Below, piece after piece: positions 32,520 to 43,257 of a stretch of 64,000 bases of DNA; positions within the stretch are counted from its first letter, which is position 1, and each line of letters starts with the position of its first letter. This stretch comes from Heterohyrax brucei. Its lineage: Eukaryota > Chordata > Mammalia > Hyracoidea > Procaviidae. The stretch is taken from positions 44,256,501 through 44,320,500 of the forward strand of contig CM053164.1 in assembly GCA_028571685.1 (NCBI GenBank). The letters run 5' to 3'. The notes beneath the pieces were generated by a model. That model searched no databases, was not told where the DNA came from, and saw nothing but the letters and a program-made list of their open reading frames with translations. A program made the position numbers and the translations under genes.

Positions 32520-32740
32520 TAAGGAAAGAATGAACCTTTAATAAGGGCTTACTAAGTCCTGAACTAGGTTCTTTATGAGTGCTTCCTTATTCAGTCCTCA
32601 CAACTCTGCCAGGCGGGTATCATTATTTCTATTTCACAGACAAAAAAGCTGAGATCCCTGGGATTGAAGTGATTTGTCAGAGGGACATGGCTTGTAAGTA
32701 ATGGGGCTAGCATGTGAGCCTATGTCTCTATAATCCCAAA
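32520..32740 (-). repeat. MIR-type SINE
   Basis: taataagggcttactaagtcctg..ccttattcagtcctcacaactctgcc..ggtatcattatttctatttcacag..aagctgagatccctgg..cttgtaagtaatggggctag matches MIR in reverse. Confidence 0.8.
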
Positions 32741-32813
32741 CCCCTATACCTGCTGAAATATTATAGGACTTGCTTCTTTCTAATGAAAAACATATCTGTG
32801 TGAAAAAGTGTAT

Positions 32814-35800
32814 CTGTCAGTTTGTTGTACTGTGGGGGCTTGCATACTGCTATCACGCTGGAAGGTATGCCACTGGTATTTAGATACCAGCAGGGTTACC
32901 CATGGCAGACAGTTTTCAGCTGAGCTTCCACACTAAGACAGGCTAGGGAGAAGGACTCAGCAGTCTACTTCTGAAAAGAATTAGCCAGTGAAAACGTTGA
33001 GAATAGCAACAGAACATTTTCAGATACAGTCCCAGAAGACAAGCCCCAGAGGCTGGAAGGCATTCAAAAGATAACCAGGGAAGAGCTGCCTCCTTGAAGC
33101 AGAGTTGACTTTAACAATGTGGACAGAGTCAAGCTTTCAGGACCTTCATTAGCTGATGTGGCACTGTTCAAAATAATAAAAAACTACTGCAAATATCCAC
33201 TAATAATGTGAACGTGGAATTTGCAAAGTATGAATCTAAGAAAACTGCAAGTCATCAAAAAATGAAATAGAATGCATAAACATCAATATCCTATGCATTA
33301 GTGAGCCAAAATGGATTGGTATTGGCCATAGTATGATCTACTATGCCAAGAATGACAACTTGAAAAGGAATGGTGTTGCATTAATCAACAAAAAGAACAT
33401 TTCAAGATCTCTCCTGAAGTACAATGTTGTCAGTGATAGGCTAATATCCACACACCTACAAGGACAACCAGTTAATATGACTATTACTCAGATTTACCAA
33501 CCACTAAGGCCAAAGATGAAGAAGTTGAAGGTTTTTACCAGCTTCTCCAGCCTGAAATTGAGTGAACGTGCTATCAGGATGCATTTTGATAACTACTGGT
33601 GATTGCAATGTGAAAGTTAAAAACAAAGAAGGATCATTTGTTGGAAAATATGGCTCTGGTGATAGAAATGATGCCAGCGATGGCATGATAGAATTTTTCA
33701 AGACCAATGTCTTCTCCATCGCAAATACCGTTTTTCACCAGCATAGACAGTGACTACACATACAGACCTCACCAGATGGAGTCCACAGGAATCAAGCCCA
33801 TTCCATCTGTGGAAAGAGACAACGGAAAAACTCAATATTACCTGTCAGTTGCAGAACAGACCATCAATTGCTGATATGCAAGTTCAAACTGATACTGAAG
33901 AAAACTAGGACAAGTCCAAGGGAGTTAAGTACGACTTTGAGTATATCTCACCAGAATTTAGAGACCATCTCAGTAATAGATTTGACACTTACATATTAAT
34001 GACAAGTTGGGCAAAGACATGAAGGATATAATACAGAAAAAAGTATGAGGTCATTGAAAAACAAGAAAGAAAAGACCAAAATGGATATCAGAAGAGACTC
34101 TAAAACTTGCTCTTGAACATCAAGTCACTAAAGCAAAAGGAAGAAATGATGAAGTCCACAAACTGAACAGAAGATTTCAAAGTACAGCTTGAGAAGATAA
34201 AGTATTATGACATGTGCAAAGAGCTGGAGACAGAAAACTAAAAAGGATGAACACATTTTGCATTTCTCGATCTGAAAGAACTAAAACAAAAATTCAAGCC
34301 TAGAGTAACAATAGTGAAGGATTTCATGGGGAAAATATTAAATGATACAGGAAGCATTAAAAGAAGATGGAAGGAATACACAGGATTATTATACCAAAAA
34401 GTATGTGACTGAGGTTCAGTCATGTCAAGAGATAAATGTATGATCAGGAACAAATGCTAATGAAGGAAAAACTCCAAGCTTCATGGAAGGCACTGGCAAA
34501 ATAAAAAAAGGAAGACTCCAGGAACTGGTATAATATCAATTGAGATGTTTCAACAAGTGAATGCAGCACTGGAAGTGTTCACTTGTCTATGTCAGTAACT
34601 TTGGAACACAGCTCCCAAACAACTGACTGAAAGAGATCTATACTTATACCTATTCCCAAAAAAGGTGATTCAACCAAATGTGAAAATTTTTTAACAATAT
34701 CAATAATGTCATATGCAAGTAAAATTTTGCTGCAAATCATTTAAAAGCAAGCTGCTGCAGTATATTGACAGGAAACTTCCAGAAATTCAGAGCAGGCTCA
34801 AAAGAGGACATGGAACCAGGGATATCACTGCTGAAGTCAGATGGATCTTGGCTGAAAGCAGAGAATACCAGAAAGATGATTACCTGTGCCTTATTGACTA
34901 TGCAAAGGCATTCAGCTGGGTGGATTGATAACACTGAGGAGAATGAGAATTCCAGAAAACTTAACTAAGTTCATGAGAAATCTGTACATGGATCAAGAGG
35001 CAGTTATTCCAGCATGACAAGGGGAAACTGCATGGTTTGAAGTCAGAAATGGTGTGGTGTGCATCAGTGTTGTATCTTCTCACCATATCTACTCAATCTG
35101 AATACCAAGGAAATAATACAAGGAGCTGAAGAGGAAGGGGGCAGCAGAATTGGAGGAGGACTTATTAACAACCTGCTTTATGCAAATAACACAGCCTTGC
35201 TTGCTGAAAGGGAAGAGGACTTGAAACACTGATAAAGGTCAAAAACTACAGCCATCAGTATGGATTACACCTCAACATAAAGAAAACAAAAATCCTCACA
35301 ACTGGACCAATAAGCAACATTATGATAAATGGATAAAAGACTAACATTGTCAAAGATTTCATTTTACTTACAGCCACAATCAATGTCTACAGAAACAGCA
35401 GTCAGGAAATCACACAACCCATTGCATTGAGCAAATCTGCTGCAAAAGACCTCTTTAAGGTACTGAAAAGCAAAGATGTTTCCTTGAAGACTAAGGTGTG
35501 CCCGACCCAAGAATGGTATTTCAGTTGCATCACATGCATTGGAAAGCTGGACAATGAATAAGGAAAACAGAAGAAGAACTGATGCCTTTGAATTTTGTGT
35601 TGGAGAAGAAAACTGACTATACCATGGACTGCCAAAAGAACAGAGAACTGTCTTGGAAGAAGTACAACCAGAGTGATCCTTAGAAACAAGGACAACGAGA
35701 CTACATCTTACAAACTTCTCACATGCTGTCAGGAAGGATAGCTCCCAGAGAGGAGATCAAGATTGGTAGAGTCAGTGAAAAAGAGGAAGAAAGACTCTCA

Positions 35801-35947
35801 ACGAGATAGATTAACACAGTGGCTGCAACAATGGGCTCTAGCAGAGCTACAATTGTGGGCACGGTGCAGGACTAGGCAGTGCTTCATTCTGTTGTACATG
35901 GTTGCCATGAGTCAGAACTGAGTCAACAGCACCTAACAACAACAACA
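32814..35947 (+). mobile_element. Full-length RTE LINE with TSD
   Basis: About 3.13 kb from ctgtcagtttgttgtactgt to the tail ..caacagcacctaacaacaacaa. The flanking repeats tgtgaaaaagtgtat (32799-32813) and tatgaaaaagagtat (35948-35962) agree at 13 of 15 positions and define both ends. It fixes the full RTE length in this genome: 5' UTR of about 350 bp, one long coding region, and a very short 3' end. Confidence 0.85.
33160..35800 (+). pseudogene. RTE endonuclease-reverse transcriptase remnant
   Basis: Broken frame of the RTE protein. Legible pieces: endonuclease at 33333-33602 (YYAKNDNLKRN; RSLLKYNVVSDR) and 33562-33753 (GDCNVKVKNKEG; GDRNDAS.GMIEFF), then RT at 34765-34968. The catalytic box near 35180 reads LLYANNTA, replacing both catalytic aspartates. 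It is dead by several frameshifts and stops. Confidence 0.8.
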
Positions 35948-36139
35948 TATGAAAAAGAGTATATTACACAAAGTGTACTGCTATGAAGAAGCATATTGAA
36001 TCATTTGGATCATGATAATTGAGGGAGAAATTCAAACCTGGAAAACAAATACAGGGAAGATTAGCTTGGAATTGTCTTTGACTCCCTGTCTCCTTCATCC
36101 TTTTCACCAATTTCTACTAATCCCACTTCCACGACAACT

Positions 36140-36340
36140 CTAGGAGCGCCATTGGTGCAAAAATCAAGCGCTTGGCCAAAAGGCTGGCTGTTCAAACCCA
36201 TCCAGCCATTCTGTAGGAGAAAGACCTGGTGATCTCCTTCCATAAAGGCTACAGCCAAGAAAACCTTATAGGTCAGTTGTACTGTCATATAGATTCATTA
36301 TGAGTTACAACTGACATAAGGGCACTCAACAACAGTAAGA
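36140..36340 (+). mobile_element. AfroSINE, long form
   Basis: Plus orientation: caaaaatcaagcgcttggcc, ggctggctgttcaaacccat (B-box like), gagaaagacctggtgatctcc (the extra middle module), aggctacagccaagaaaacc, ttcattatgagttacaactgacataagggcactcaacaac. Its tail is very close to the RTE end. Confidence 0.85.
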
Positions 36341-36623
36341 CAACTGTAGATGTTTGTTTCTGTCCATTCCCAATGCCTCCCATGGAGTATAGTCTTCACA
36401 AGTCAGGTCCCACCAGGCTGGTCTGATATAAGGCTAATTTACTTCAGTGGCGTTATATCCTGCTACATATCTGACCAAACATTTTGAGAAGGACCTCTTC
36501 AAAATCTGCTAATGCAATCACTTCCTGGGTAGTCTCCATTTTTCCATTCTTATTTTCCCCTCCTTTGAACCATTAGGTTGTGCCTCTGCTCTCGGTCCTC
36601 CAGTGCCCCCATCTCACTTAGTA
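36341..36623. other. Probable L2 remnant before the mariner, otherwise unassigned
   Basis: The stretch from about 36540 (tttttccattcttattttcccctcc) could be reverse L2 like the sequence after the mariner. The rest is unassigned. Confidence 0.35.
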
Positions 36624-37186
36624 TACGAGGGATCTGACAATTAAGTTCATGAGCTCATTCTAGAAAAAGTACTATGTACCTGATTGCTGAATATCACTAT
36701 GGTCATCATCAAAGTACTCCCCTTGGGAAGCTATACACTGACACCAGTGCCTAGTCCATCATTCAAAGCAATTTTGGAACTCTTTCTCTGGAATGGCCAT
36801 CAGAACTGTCATCATATTAGCCTTGATGTCCGGAATGTCATCAAAATGTCTTCCTTTCAATATTTCCTTTATGTTCAGGTAAAGAAAAGGTCAGTAAGGG
36901 CCAGATCAGCTGAATAGGTAGGGTGTTCCAATACAGTTATTTGTTTACTGGCGAAAAACTCCCTCACAGACAAGTATACAATTTATTTCCCAAACTTGCT
37001 ACTGTGCCACAACAGCCATTCCAGAAAGAGTTCCCAAATTGTTTTGAAGGGTAGACCAGGTACTGGCATCAGTGCACAGCTTCCCAAGGGAAGTACTAGA
37101 AGGTGACTGTAGTGATGTTCAACAATGCAGTATGTAGGTAGCACTAAGGACAATTAAGTTCACTGACTGAGTTGTCGAACCTCGTA
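36624..37186 (-). mobile_element. Non-autonomous mariner, rearranged family, copy 1
   Basis: Terminal inverted repeats: TACGAGGGATCTGACAATTA at the left, and a right end which in reverse reads TACGAGGTTCGACAACTCAG. Length is 563 bp. The minus strand carries the C-terminal part of a mariner transposase, including the 'HP.Y..DLA' catalytic-region block (about 36895-36975) and FQNCFE (about 36780-36800). At the other end, 37012-37140 repeats the C-terminal end in the opposite orientation (FPNCFEG, WHQC). It is inserted in L2. It is too short to encode transposase; mariners move by cut-and-paste at TA. Confidence 0.85.
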
Positions 37187-37189
37187 GTC

Positions 37190-37770
37190 CAATGTCCTCA
37201 CAAGTGACTGATCTGGTCCTCCTTTCCTTCCAGTCCCCTCCACTTCAACCTGTCTGACTAGCTTGCTTTTCTTCAAATAAGCAAATATTCAACCCTCGTC
37301 AGCCTACCTCAGATACCTTATTCAGATTTATTTGCATAGAGAGACCTTTTCTGATCATTCTATCTGAAATAGTGTTTTTTTTTAATCCCCTGTCACCCTA
37401 CTTTATTTTTCTCCAGGGTACTTATCATTTCTCTCTCTGTCTCTGTCTCTTTGTCTCTCTCCTTCTCTCTGTCTCTCTGTCTCTCTGTCTCTCACACACA
37501 CACACACCCCACAACTGCACCTCTCAGGAGACCAATCATGCATACTGATTTGCCTAGGACTCAGGAAATCCCAAAGCTGACAAACTTTAAGTACTAAAAG
37601 TGGGAAAGTCCCCAGAAAACTGGGATGAGGTGATCACTCTCTAACTTTCCTACCTGGATATAAGTTGGGTGAGGGAAATGACTGCCTGTATTGTTCTCTA
37701 CTGCTTCTCTAGCCATAAACAGCGCCTGGCATAGAGAAGGTACTCAATAAATATTTATTGACCTAATGAA
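37190..37770 (-). repeat. L2 LINE 3' end, reverse
   Basis: Typical reverse L2 order: 'gagaccttttctgatcattctatctgaaatagtg', 'cccctgtcaccctactttatttttctccagggtacttatcatt' and ending 'cagcgcctggcatagagaaggtactcaataaatatttattgacc'. A simple repeat lies in the middle. Confidence 0.85.
37428..37511. repeat. (CTCTGT)n/(CT)n then (CA)n simple repeat
   Basis: A pyrimidine run tctctctctgtctctgtctc.. of about 65 bp that continues into cacacacacacac. It is a composite microsatellite inside L2. Confidence 0.9.
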
Positions 37771-37929
37771 TACATGAATAGTGTTTTCCTTCAAGTAACA
37801 TCTGGTTTAAACTCTCAGACACTGCTTCCCAATTGCTCCTTGACTGCCCCTGTTTTTAATTACCCCACCCTATTTCATGCAGATGGACTTCCAGAAATCA
37901 GCCATCGAAAATTCTCCAGATTGCAGTGG

Positions 37930-38035
37930 TTTGATCTGCAAGCAATCATGGGGATGACACAGGACTGGGTAGTGTTCAGTTCTGTTGTGCACAGGATCAC
38001 CATGATTCTGAGTGAACTCAAAAGCAGCTAACAAC
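37930..38035 (+). repeat. RTE 3'-end fragment
   Basis: atggggatgacacaggactggg..tagtgttcagttctgttgtgcac..gtgaactcaaaagcagctaacaac is the terminal 100 bp of an RTE. It is a severely 5'-truncated insertion. Confidence 0.75.
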
Positions 38036-38469
38036 ATTTCCTGCCGCAGTAGTCCCGCTGAGTCACCCTCCTGCTCATTCTGGTTTTCCTACTCCATTAC
38101 AAACTTCACTAGAAATTAGCCTTTCACATCAAGAGCCCCTCTGAATCTTCTGTCTGCATCCGTCAGTCTCTTTGACACGTTTTATTTTCTCTTTTGAGAT
38201 ATATAACAATGCAAAGAGGGAGAGGGATACATGGTTCACTATCAGAAGGCCATGGAGCATAATCTCAAAATATACACTCCTCCACCTTAACCCTGAGATT
38301 AAAATATAACCTCCTTGGGAGAGTCACTATGAGTAAAACTTCACTGGACAGTATTTTGGTATGGGGAGGGAAGAAGGGAAATCAGACATTGCCATTTTGG
38401 GGAAAAGTTCCCTTAGGTGTTTCTGATAACAAACACGCATACACTTTGTTACTGATATAGATCCTACAA
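38036..38469. other. No recognisable feature
   Basis: About 430 bp of unassigned sequence. Confidence 0.45.
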
Positions 38470-38670
38470 TATCTCACAACCCAGTTCAAGTCAGGGGATT
38501 CATTTCAGTTCAAACCGTGCTGAGAATTTGCATTTCTAACAAGTTCCCAGGTGGTGGTAATGCTGCCAGTTAGGGACCAAGTCAGAGAACCATTAGCAAA
38601 ACAGTGACTTTCAAAATTTGTTATACATAAGAATCTCCTGGGTATCTTGCTAAAATGTGTGTTCTAATTT
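38470..38670. repeat. MER5A-like pieces in opposite orientations
   Basis: 38500-38600 (gctgagaatttgcatttctaac..cccaggtggtggtaatgctg..gagaaccatt) is one MER5A-type terminal region. Directly after it, 38605-38670 (gtgactttcaaaatttgtta..taagaatctcctgggtatcttgc) looks like the opening of another, in the opposite direction. Confidence 0.6.
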
Positions 38671-39159
38671 AATATGTTCAGAGTGGAAATTAAAATTTTT
38701 CAGCAGGGGTTTGAACTGGAACTCAAAGCCCTTGTTCAAATCCCTAGGTGCATCACTTCTACAAAAGCCTTACTTGGCCTCATTGCCCTCCCCATCAGTG
38801 GAATGCTAAAAAGCTTAGGATCTGAACCACAGCCTTGAATGCTAGTTATGTGGGCCTGATGCAAGAATGCAGACAGATGTGGGCATGAGGGCACCTGTCC
38901 TCTCTGAGGTACCAACAGGTATTCCCCACCATTCACCTGGGTGTTGCTAACGATGTCTGCTTTTTTCCTCTCATTCTGAAGACACTACCCTCTGCCCTAC
39001 AGTGAAAATTACCCTCATTCTGTTTCCCCTCCACCCTCCTGTGAGATAACCATCCCTGCCAGAACTGCCTGCCCCAGTCCTCTACTCTTTTTCTCACTTC
39101 CTCTCATTACAGAGAAGCACAGCTAATCCACCTAACTAGCTCTAACTTCCAGGTCACAC
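38671..39159. other. No recognisable feature
   Basis: Unassigned sequence. Short open frames show no signature. Confidence 0.45.
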
Positions 39160-39325
39160 AGCCAAAATTATTACAGCTAGGGCCTTAATATCAGACCAAA
39201 CTGATGACTAGAGACAGTCACTGAAAGTCTCTGAGTCTTCATTTCCACATGTATAAAATAAGAAAATACTTACAGAGGGATTAAATGTGAAAAGTCCAGT
39301 AAAGTTTTCCAGCACCTAGTGCACT
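39160..39325 (+). repeat. MIR-type SINE
   Basis: 'gtcactgaaagtctctgagtcttcatttcc..catgtataaaataagaaaatacttacagagggattaaatgtgaaaagt..agcacctagtgc' follows the MIR core order. Confidence 0.65.
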
Positions 39326-40767
39326 TGGGAACCTCTAGCTGGAAGCCTTCTTTCTGCTGGAGCAATGGACATCAGTACACCCCAGTCAACTTGGGTTCTG
39401 TCATAATGGGAGCATCCTAGATGTATCTCAAATTAGTTGAATTTGGGATAACTCAACTACATTAGACTGGAAGACCAGAGACCAGAATAATTTCTTTTTA
39501 GCAACTACAAAGTTGTTCTTTGAGCTGATGACACCCTACAAGCCTACTGGGGGAAAACAAGACAGTGCTGTGCTAACTGCAGACTAGGCTGCTCTAGAAG
39601 AGCAGAGAGTAGAAAACCAGGATGCAGACGGTCATAGGGATGTAGTGTTCCAGGGGATTTCTGAGCAGGAAGGAGAGAAGGGGAAAGGAGGGTCTCCTTA
39701 CACGATATAAGCTGGTTTCCAAGTAAAAATCTGAGAGAGTAGCAAAATGAAGTTCCAAGCTCAATTCCTAGTTTTCCTATTATATCAGTGTGATTTAATC
39801 TTTCTAGATTTTGACTTCCTTAACGGCAGACTAAAATTAATTGTATCTCAGAAAAGGGGGGTCTTCCAAGCACTGTCCTTTTCTTTTCCATCCTCACGTC
39901 CCATCTACTCTCACTGCTGATTGTGGAAAAAGCCCCCACCACCCAGGTATCAGAGTCCCTTTCCCCTCCCTCTTCCCCACTTCTCCCCCACCACACTCCT
40001 ATACCTCCCTCTTTGCCTCTCCCTCTCCCAGCTGCAGTCAAGCCTTTTCTTCCATATAGAGCTGAGTTCAACTGTGAGCTGGAACCAGAACTATCGTCAT
40101 GTTTATTGCTCAAGGTGGTGGATAACACTGATAGATATTTTCCTCATGCCAAATTAGAATCTTTAATGGATTTTACCCCATAAACTGTTATAATTTGTGG
40201 TTAGAGTCCATATTGCCATGGATACTCTTCTACACTTACATTAAGGATTAAATCGATTCCACAGACTGATCTGGGAATTTAACCACTATTTGTACCAAAG
40301 ATTCTGTGGGAAAATACATTCTGTGCTCCAAACAATTGACCTTTTGGAACTGATCCAGTTCCTGAGTTGAGAACACATTGTACAATATTATACTACATTT
40401 TTAAGCTTCATGTGTATGCCTTAGAATCTAAGACTCATTAGAGTTAGAAGAAAATGTGGAGATCATTTATTAATGGACTTACTTTATATGTAATGAAACT
40501 AAGGTTCAGAAAGACTCCTCTGAGGTTATTGAGCTACTTTGGTCTCCCAACTCCAAATCACTGCTAATTCCACTGTCCATGTCATTTTGTGGTCATTTTC
40601 CCAGGCAGTCATTAAACTACTTAAAAGCTGGAAGGATTGTGCCTTTCTTCAACACAGAATCAAACACACCAAATGTTTTATAAATGCTTAATTGGTTCAT
40701 TATTCAAGATGTTTTCAAGATCTATTTACTACAAGACTTCCTTAAATAGCAAGTGCTGCTAAAAATC
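39326..40767. other. Mostly unassigned; contains a polypyrimidine tract
   Basis: No gene seen. Open frames at 39820-40183 on both strands arise from the C/T-rich tract at 39948-40040. Confidence 0.5.
39948..40040. repeat. Polypyrimidine (C/T-rich) tract
   Basis: cagagtccctttcccctccc followed by about 80 bp of almost only C and T (ccacttctcccccaccacac..ccctctttgcctctccctct). Confidence 0.8.
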
Positions 40768-40803
40768 AAAACCAAAGCCAGTCGATTCTGACTCACAATG
40801 GCC
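40768..40803 (-). repeat. AfroSINE tail fragment
   Basis: aaccaaagccagtcgattctgactcacaatggcc is the SINE 3' end, minus orientation. It lies 10 bp before the TSD of the long L1. Confidence 0.65.
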
Positions 40804-41852
40804 ATTTCAATTAAGAATCTATTTATAAGGGGTGGGGCTAACATGGCAGATGAGACACTTGTCTCCTCAATTCCCTCTAAAAGCTAAGGCCTGAATTAAT
40901 AATTGAACAGAGCACTCTGGACAACCAGGAAGCCCTAGGATATAGTATAGGGTTGTCAGATTGGACTACACACCACTAAAAGGGAAATTACTTCTCTCTG
41001 ATGAGGCAGCACGCAATGAGCCCTGCTCCTGCTGACTCACTGCTTAGGTAGAATGCAGGTACTGACACCTTCTTTGTTATCTGATAGGTGTGGGGTGGGC
41101 ATAAGCCAAAAAATACACTGAATTGCAGTGCTAGAGTAAACAGTGTATAGCACAGCAGAGAGACAGTACATGGTATAGCCACATTTTGAGAGTCCTGTTG
41201 CTTACTGAGGGCACCACTGCCCCTTCACCCTATCTTTTCTGAGCTGCATCATAGATTCTGTGGCTTTGCAGTGGAAATGGCAACTCAGCCATGAAGCCAT
41301 TTTCATTGATTGGGAGGTAGAGTCACCCAACTGGAGGCCTCAGCAGGGGCGAATTTGCAAGGTGAGAAGCAGTACCAGTCCAGAAAGCTCTTTTCCAGCA
41401 GAAAGGCTGTGTAGGACAGTCTCACCTTAGGGGAGTGGCCCGGCTGAGGATGGCAGCAAGACCATAACCCCTCCCTAATCAAACTACATCATACCATCTG
41501 GGGATGGATGGCCAAGGAGGTGCTTTTGTTGTCAGCTGGAAGGTGGTGCTGGCCACAACTGACAGCCTAACAGATTTTGGCAGCTTTCAGTCAGCTCCCA
41601 GCTTCTTAAAACAAAACTTCCTGGAGAAACAATTGCTGAGTGCCCTGGCAGCATCAACTCTAGTCTTTACCAACCCCCATCATAGGGTCAGTTGATTCCA
41701 CCCCCCCCCCAGAGAATTCATAAGGAGCCATCTTTGTCAGCCAGAAGGCAGAGCCTGCCACCCCAGGGAGTCCACTGGAGCCAGTCACTGGGGTAGACAG
41801 AGACGGGTGGTGATGAACTCTCTTCTCAGAACTATGCCTCAGTTCCTGTTGA

Positions 41853-42841
41853 GATGACACTAGAAAAATTAAACAGCCTCTAGATGGCCCAAAGGCAACA
41901 AACCATTGCTAATCATTTAAAGAAACAGTCCACAGTGGCTCCAGAGAACTTCCAAAACAAAGAATCAAAAAAACTTCCCAGATGAAGAAGCCTTTCTGAA
42001 ACTATTGGAGGTTGAGTACAGAAGAATTATATATAGAGCCCTCCCAGAGATTAAACAAAATGTAGCAGAGCAAAATGAAAATTTAAGCAAGCTATTTAGA
42101 CTGATTAAACAACAGCAATCTGAAATCCAGCAGATCAATGACAAAATTATAGAATTAGACAATTGAATCCAAAGCCAAACAAGCAGAACTGAGGAGATGG
42201 AAGTCATACTTAGTGACCTTGACGATAGAACAACTGACACCAACATTTATGAGGAGAAATCAGAGAAAAGAAATTAGAGAAATGAAGAAGCATTAACAAA
42301 CATGTGGGACTCTATTAAGAGGAATAATCTACAATTAACTGAAGTTCCTGAACAGGAAGTGATAGCTAAAAACACAGAGAGTACTGTTGTTGAGCTGCTG
42401 ACAGAAAACTTCCCTGAAATTACAAAAGACCATAACACAGATATCTAAGTTGTATATTGAATGCCACAAAAACCGGACTCCAAAAGAAAGACACCAAGAC
42501 ATATTATAATCAAGCTTAATAAAATAAAACATAAACAGGTTCTCTTAAAGACAGCGAGGCTCAAAGCAAAGTTAACATTCAGAGGGAAGATCTGTAGGCT
42601 TTCATCTGACTACTCAGCAGAAATGATGTTGGCAAGGAGGCAGTAGGATGACACATTCAAAGCCTTGAAGGAGAAAAACTTCCAACCAAGAATTATATAT
42701 CCTGCAACACTGTCTCTCAAATATGAAGATGCAATTATGACGTTCACAGATCAAAAGAAGCTTAAAGACTTTGTAAAAACTAATCCAAAACTACAAGAAA
42801 TACTGAAAGAAGCTATTTGCTTAGAAAAACAAAACCATTAA
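41853..42841 (+). pseudogene. L1 ORF1 (RNA-binding nucleic-acid chaperone), broken
   Basis: ORF1p forms trimers that coat L1 RNA in cytoplasmic particles. The ATG at 41853 opens a frame with a coiled-coil-like N-terminal part (many Glu/Gln/Lys/Leu heptads: EYRRIIYRALPEIKQN.., QQSEIQQINDKIIELDN). It continues with an RRM-like start (NNLQLTEVPE, about 42330) and a C-terminal domain (MMLARRQ, then FKALKEKNFQPRIIYPATLS, about 42640-42720), and ends at TAA 42839-42841. Stops after IIELDN and near 42275 and 42445, plus at least one frameshift (989 bp is not a multiple of three), show it is inactive. Confidence 0.85.
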
Positions 42842-43257
42842 CTCTATATTTAAGTAAGCAATACGGGACACAGCGTCCAGAATTTTACTCAATTAGGGAA
42901 GTCATAAAACTCAAAGCTACAATAGTAAGAGAAGGGAACCAGTGATCATATGAAAAGTATGACACCATCACACTAAAAAGAAGGATGTACTACAGTAGTT
43001 ATAGTCCTTTCAGATGGAGAGGAAGTTAAAAAGACATGCACAAAACTGGGTTTAAACTTAGAATATTAAGGGGAGCATAAGGGTAGCCACAAAACACAAT
43101 AACGGTGCAACATATCGAAACAAACATGATATGGGGTCTCAACAAACACAAAACCTACACTGAAAAAGATGAAAAGTCAACCCATAAGGAAGACTGACCC
43201 AGAACAGAATATTAAGAGCAATATAGAAAGCCTAAACACAAAAATAAATACACCAAA

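Noticed and set aside
37428..37511. Periodic CTCTGT units as a possible regulatory array
   Set aside because: Composite microsatellite inside an L2; no evidence for more.
39820..40183. Several overlapping open frames on both strands
   Set aside because: They come from a polypyrimidine tract with low complexity; no real gene supported.
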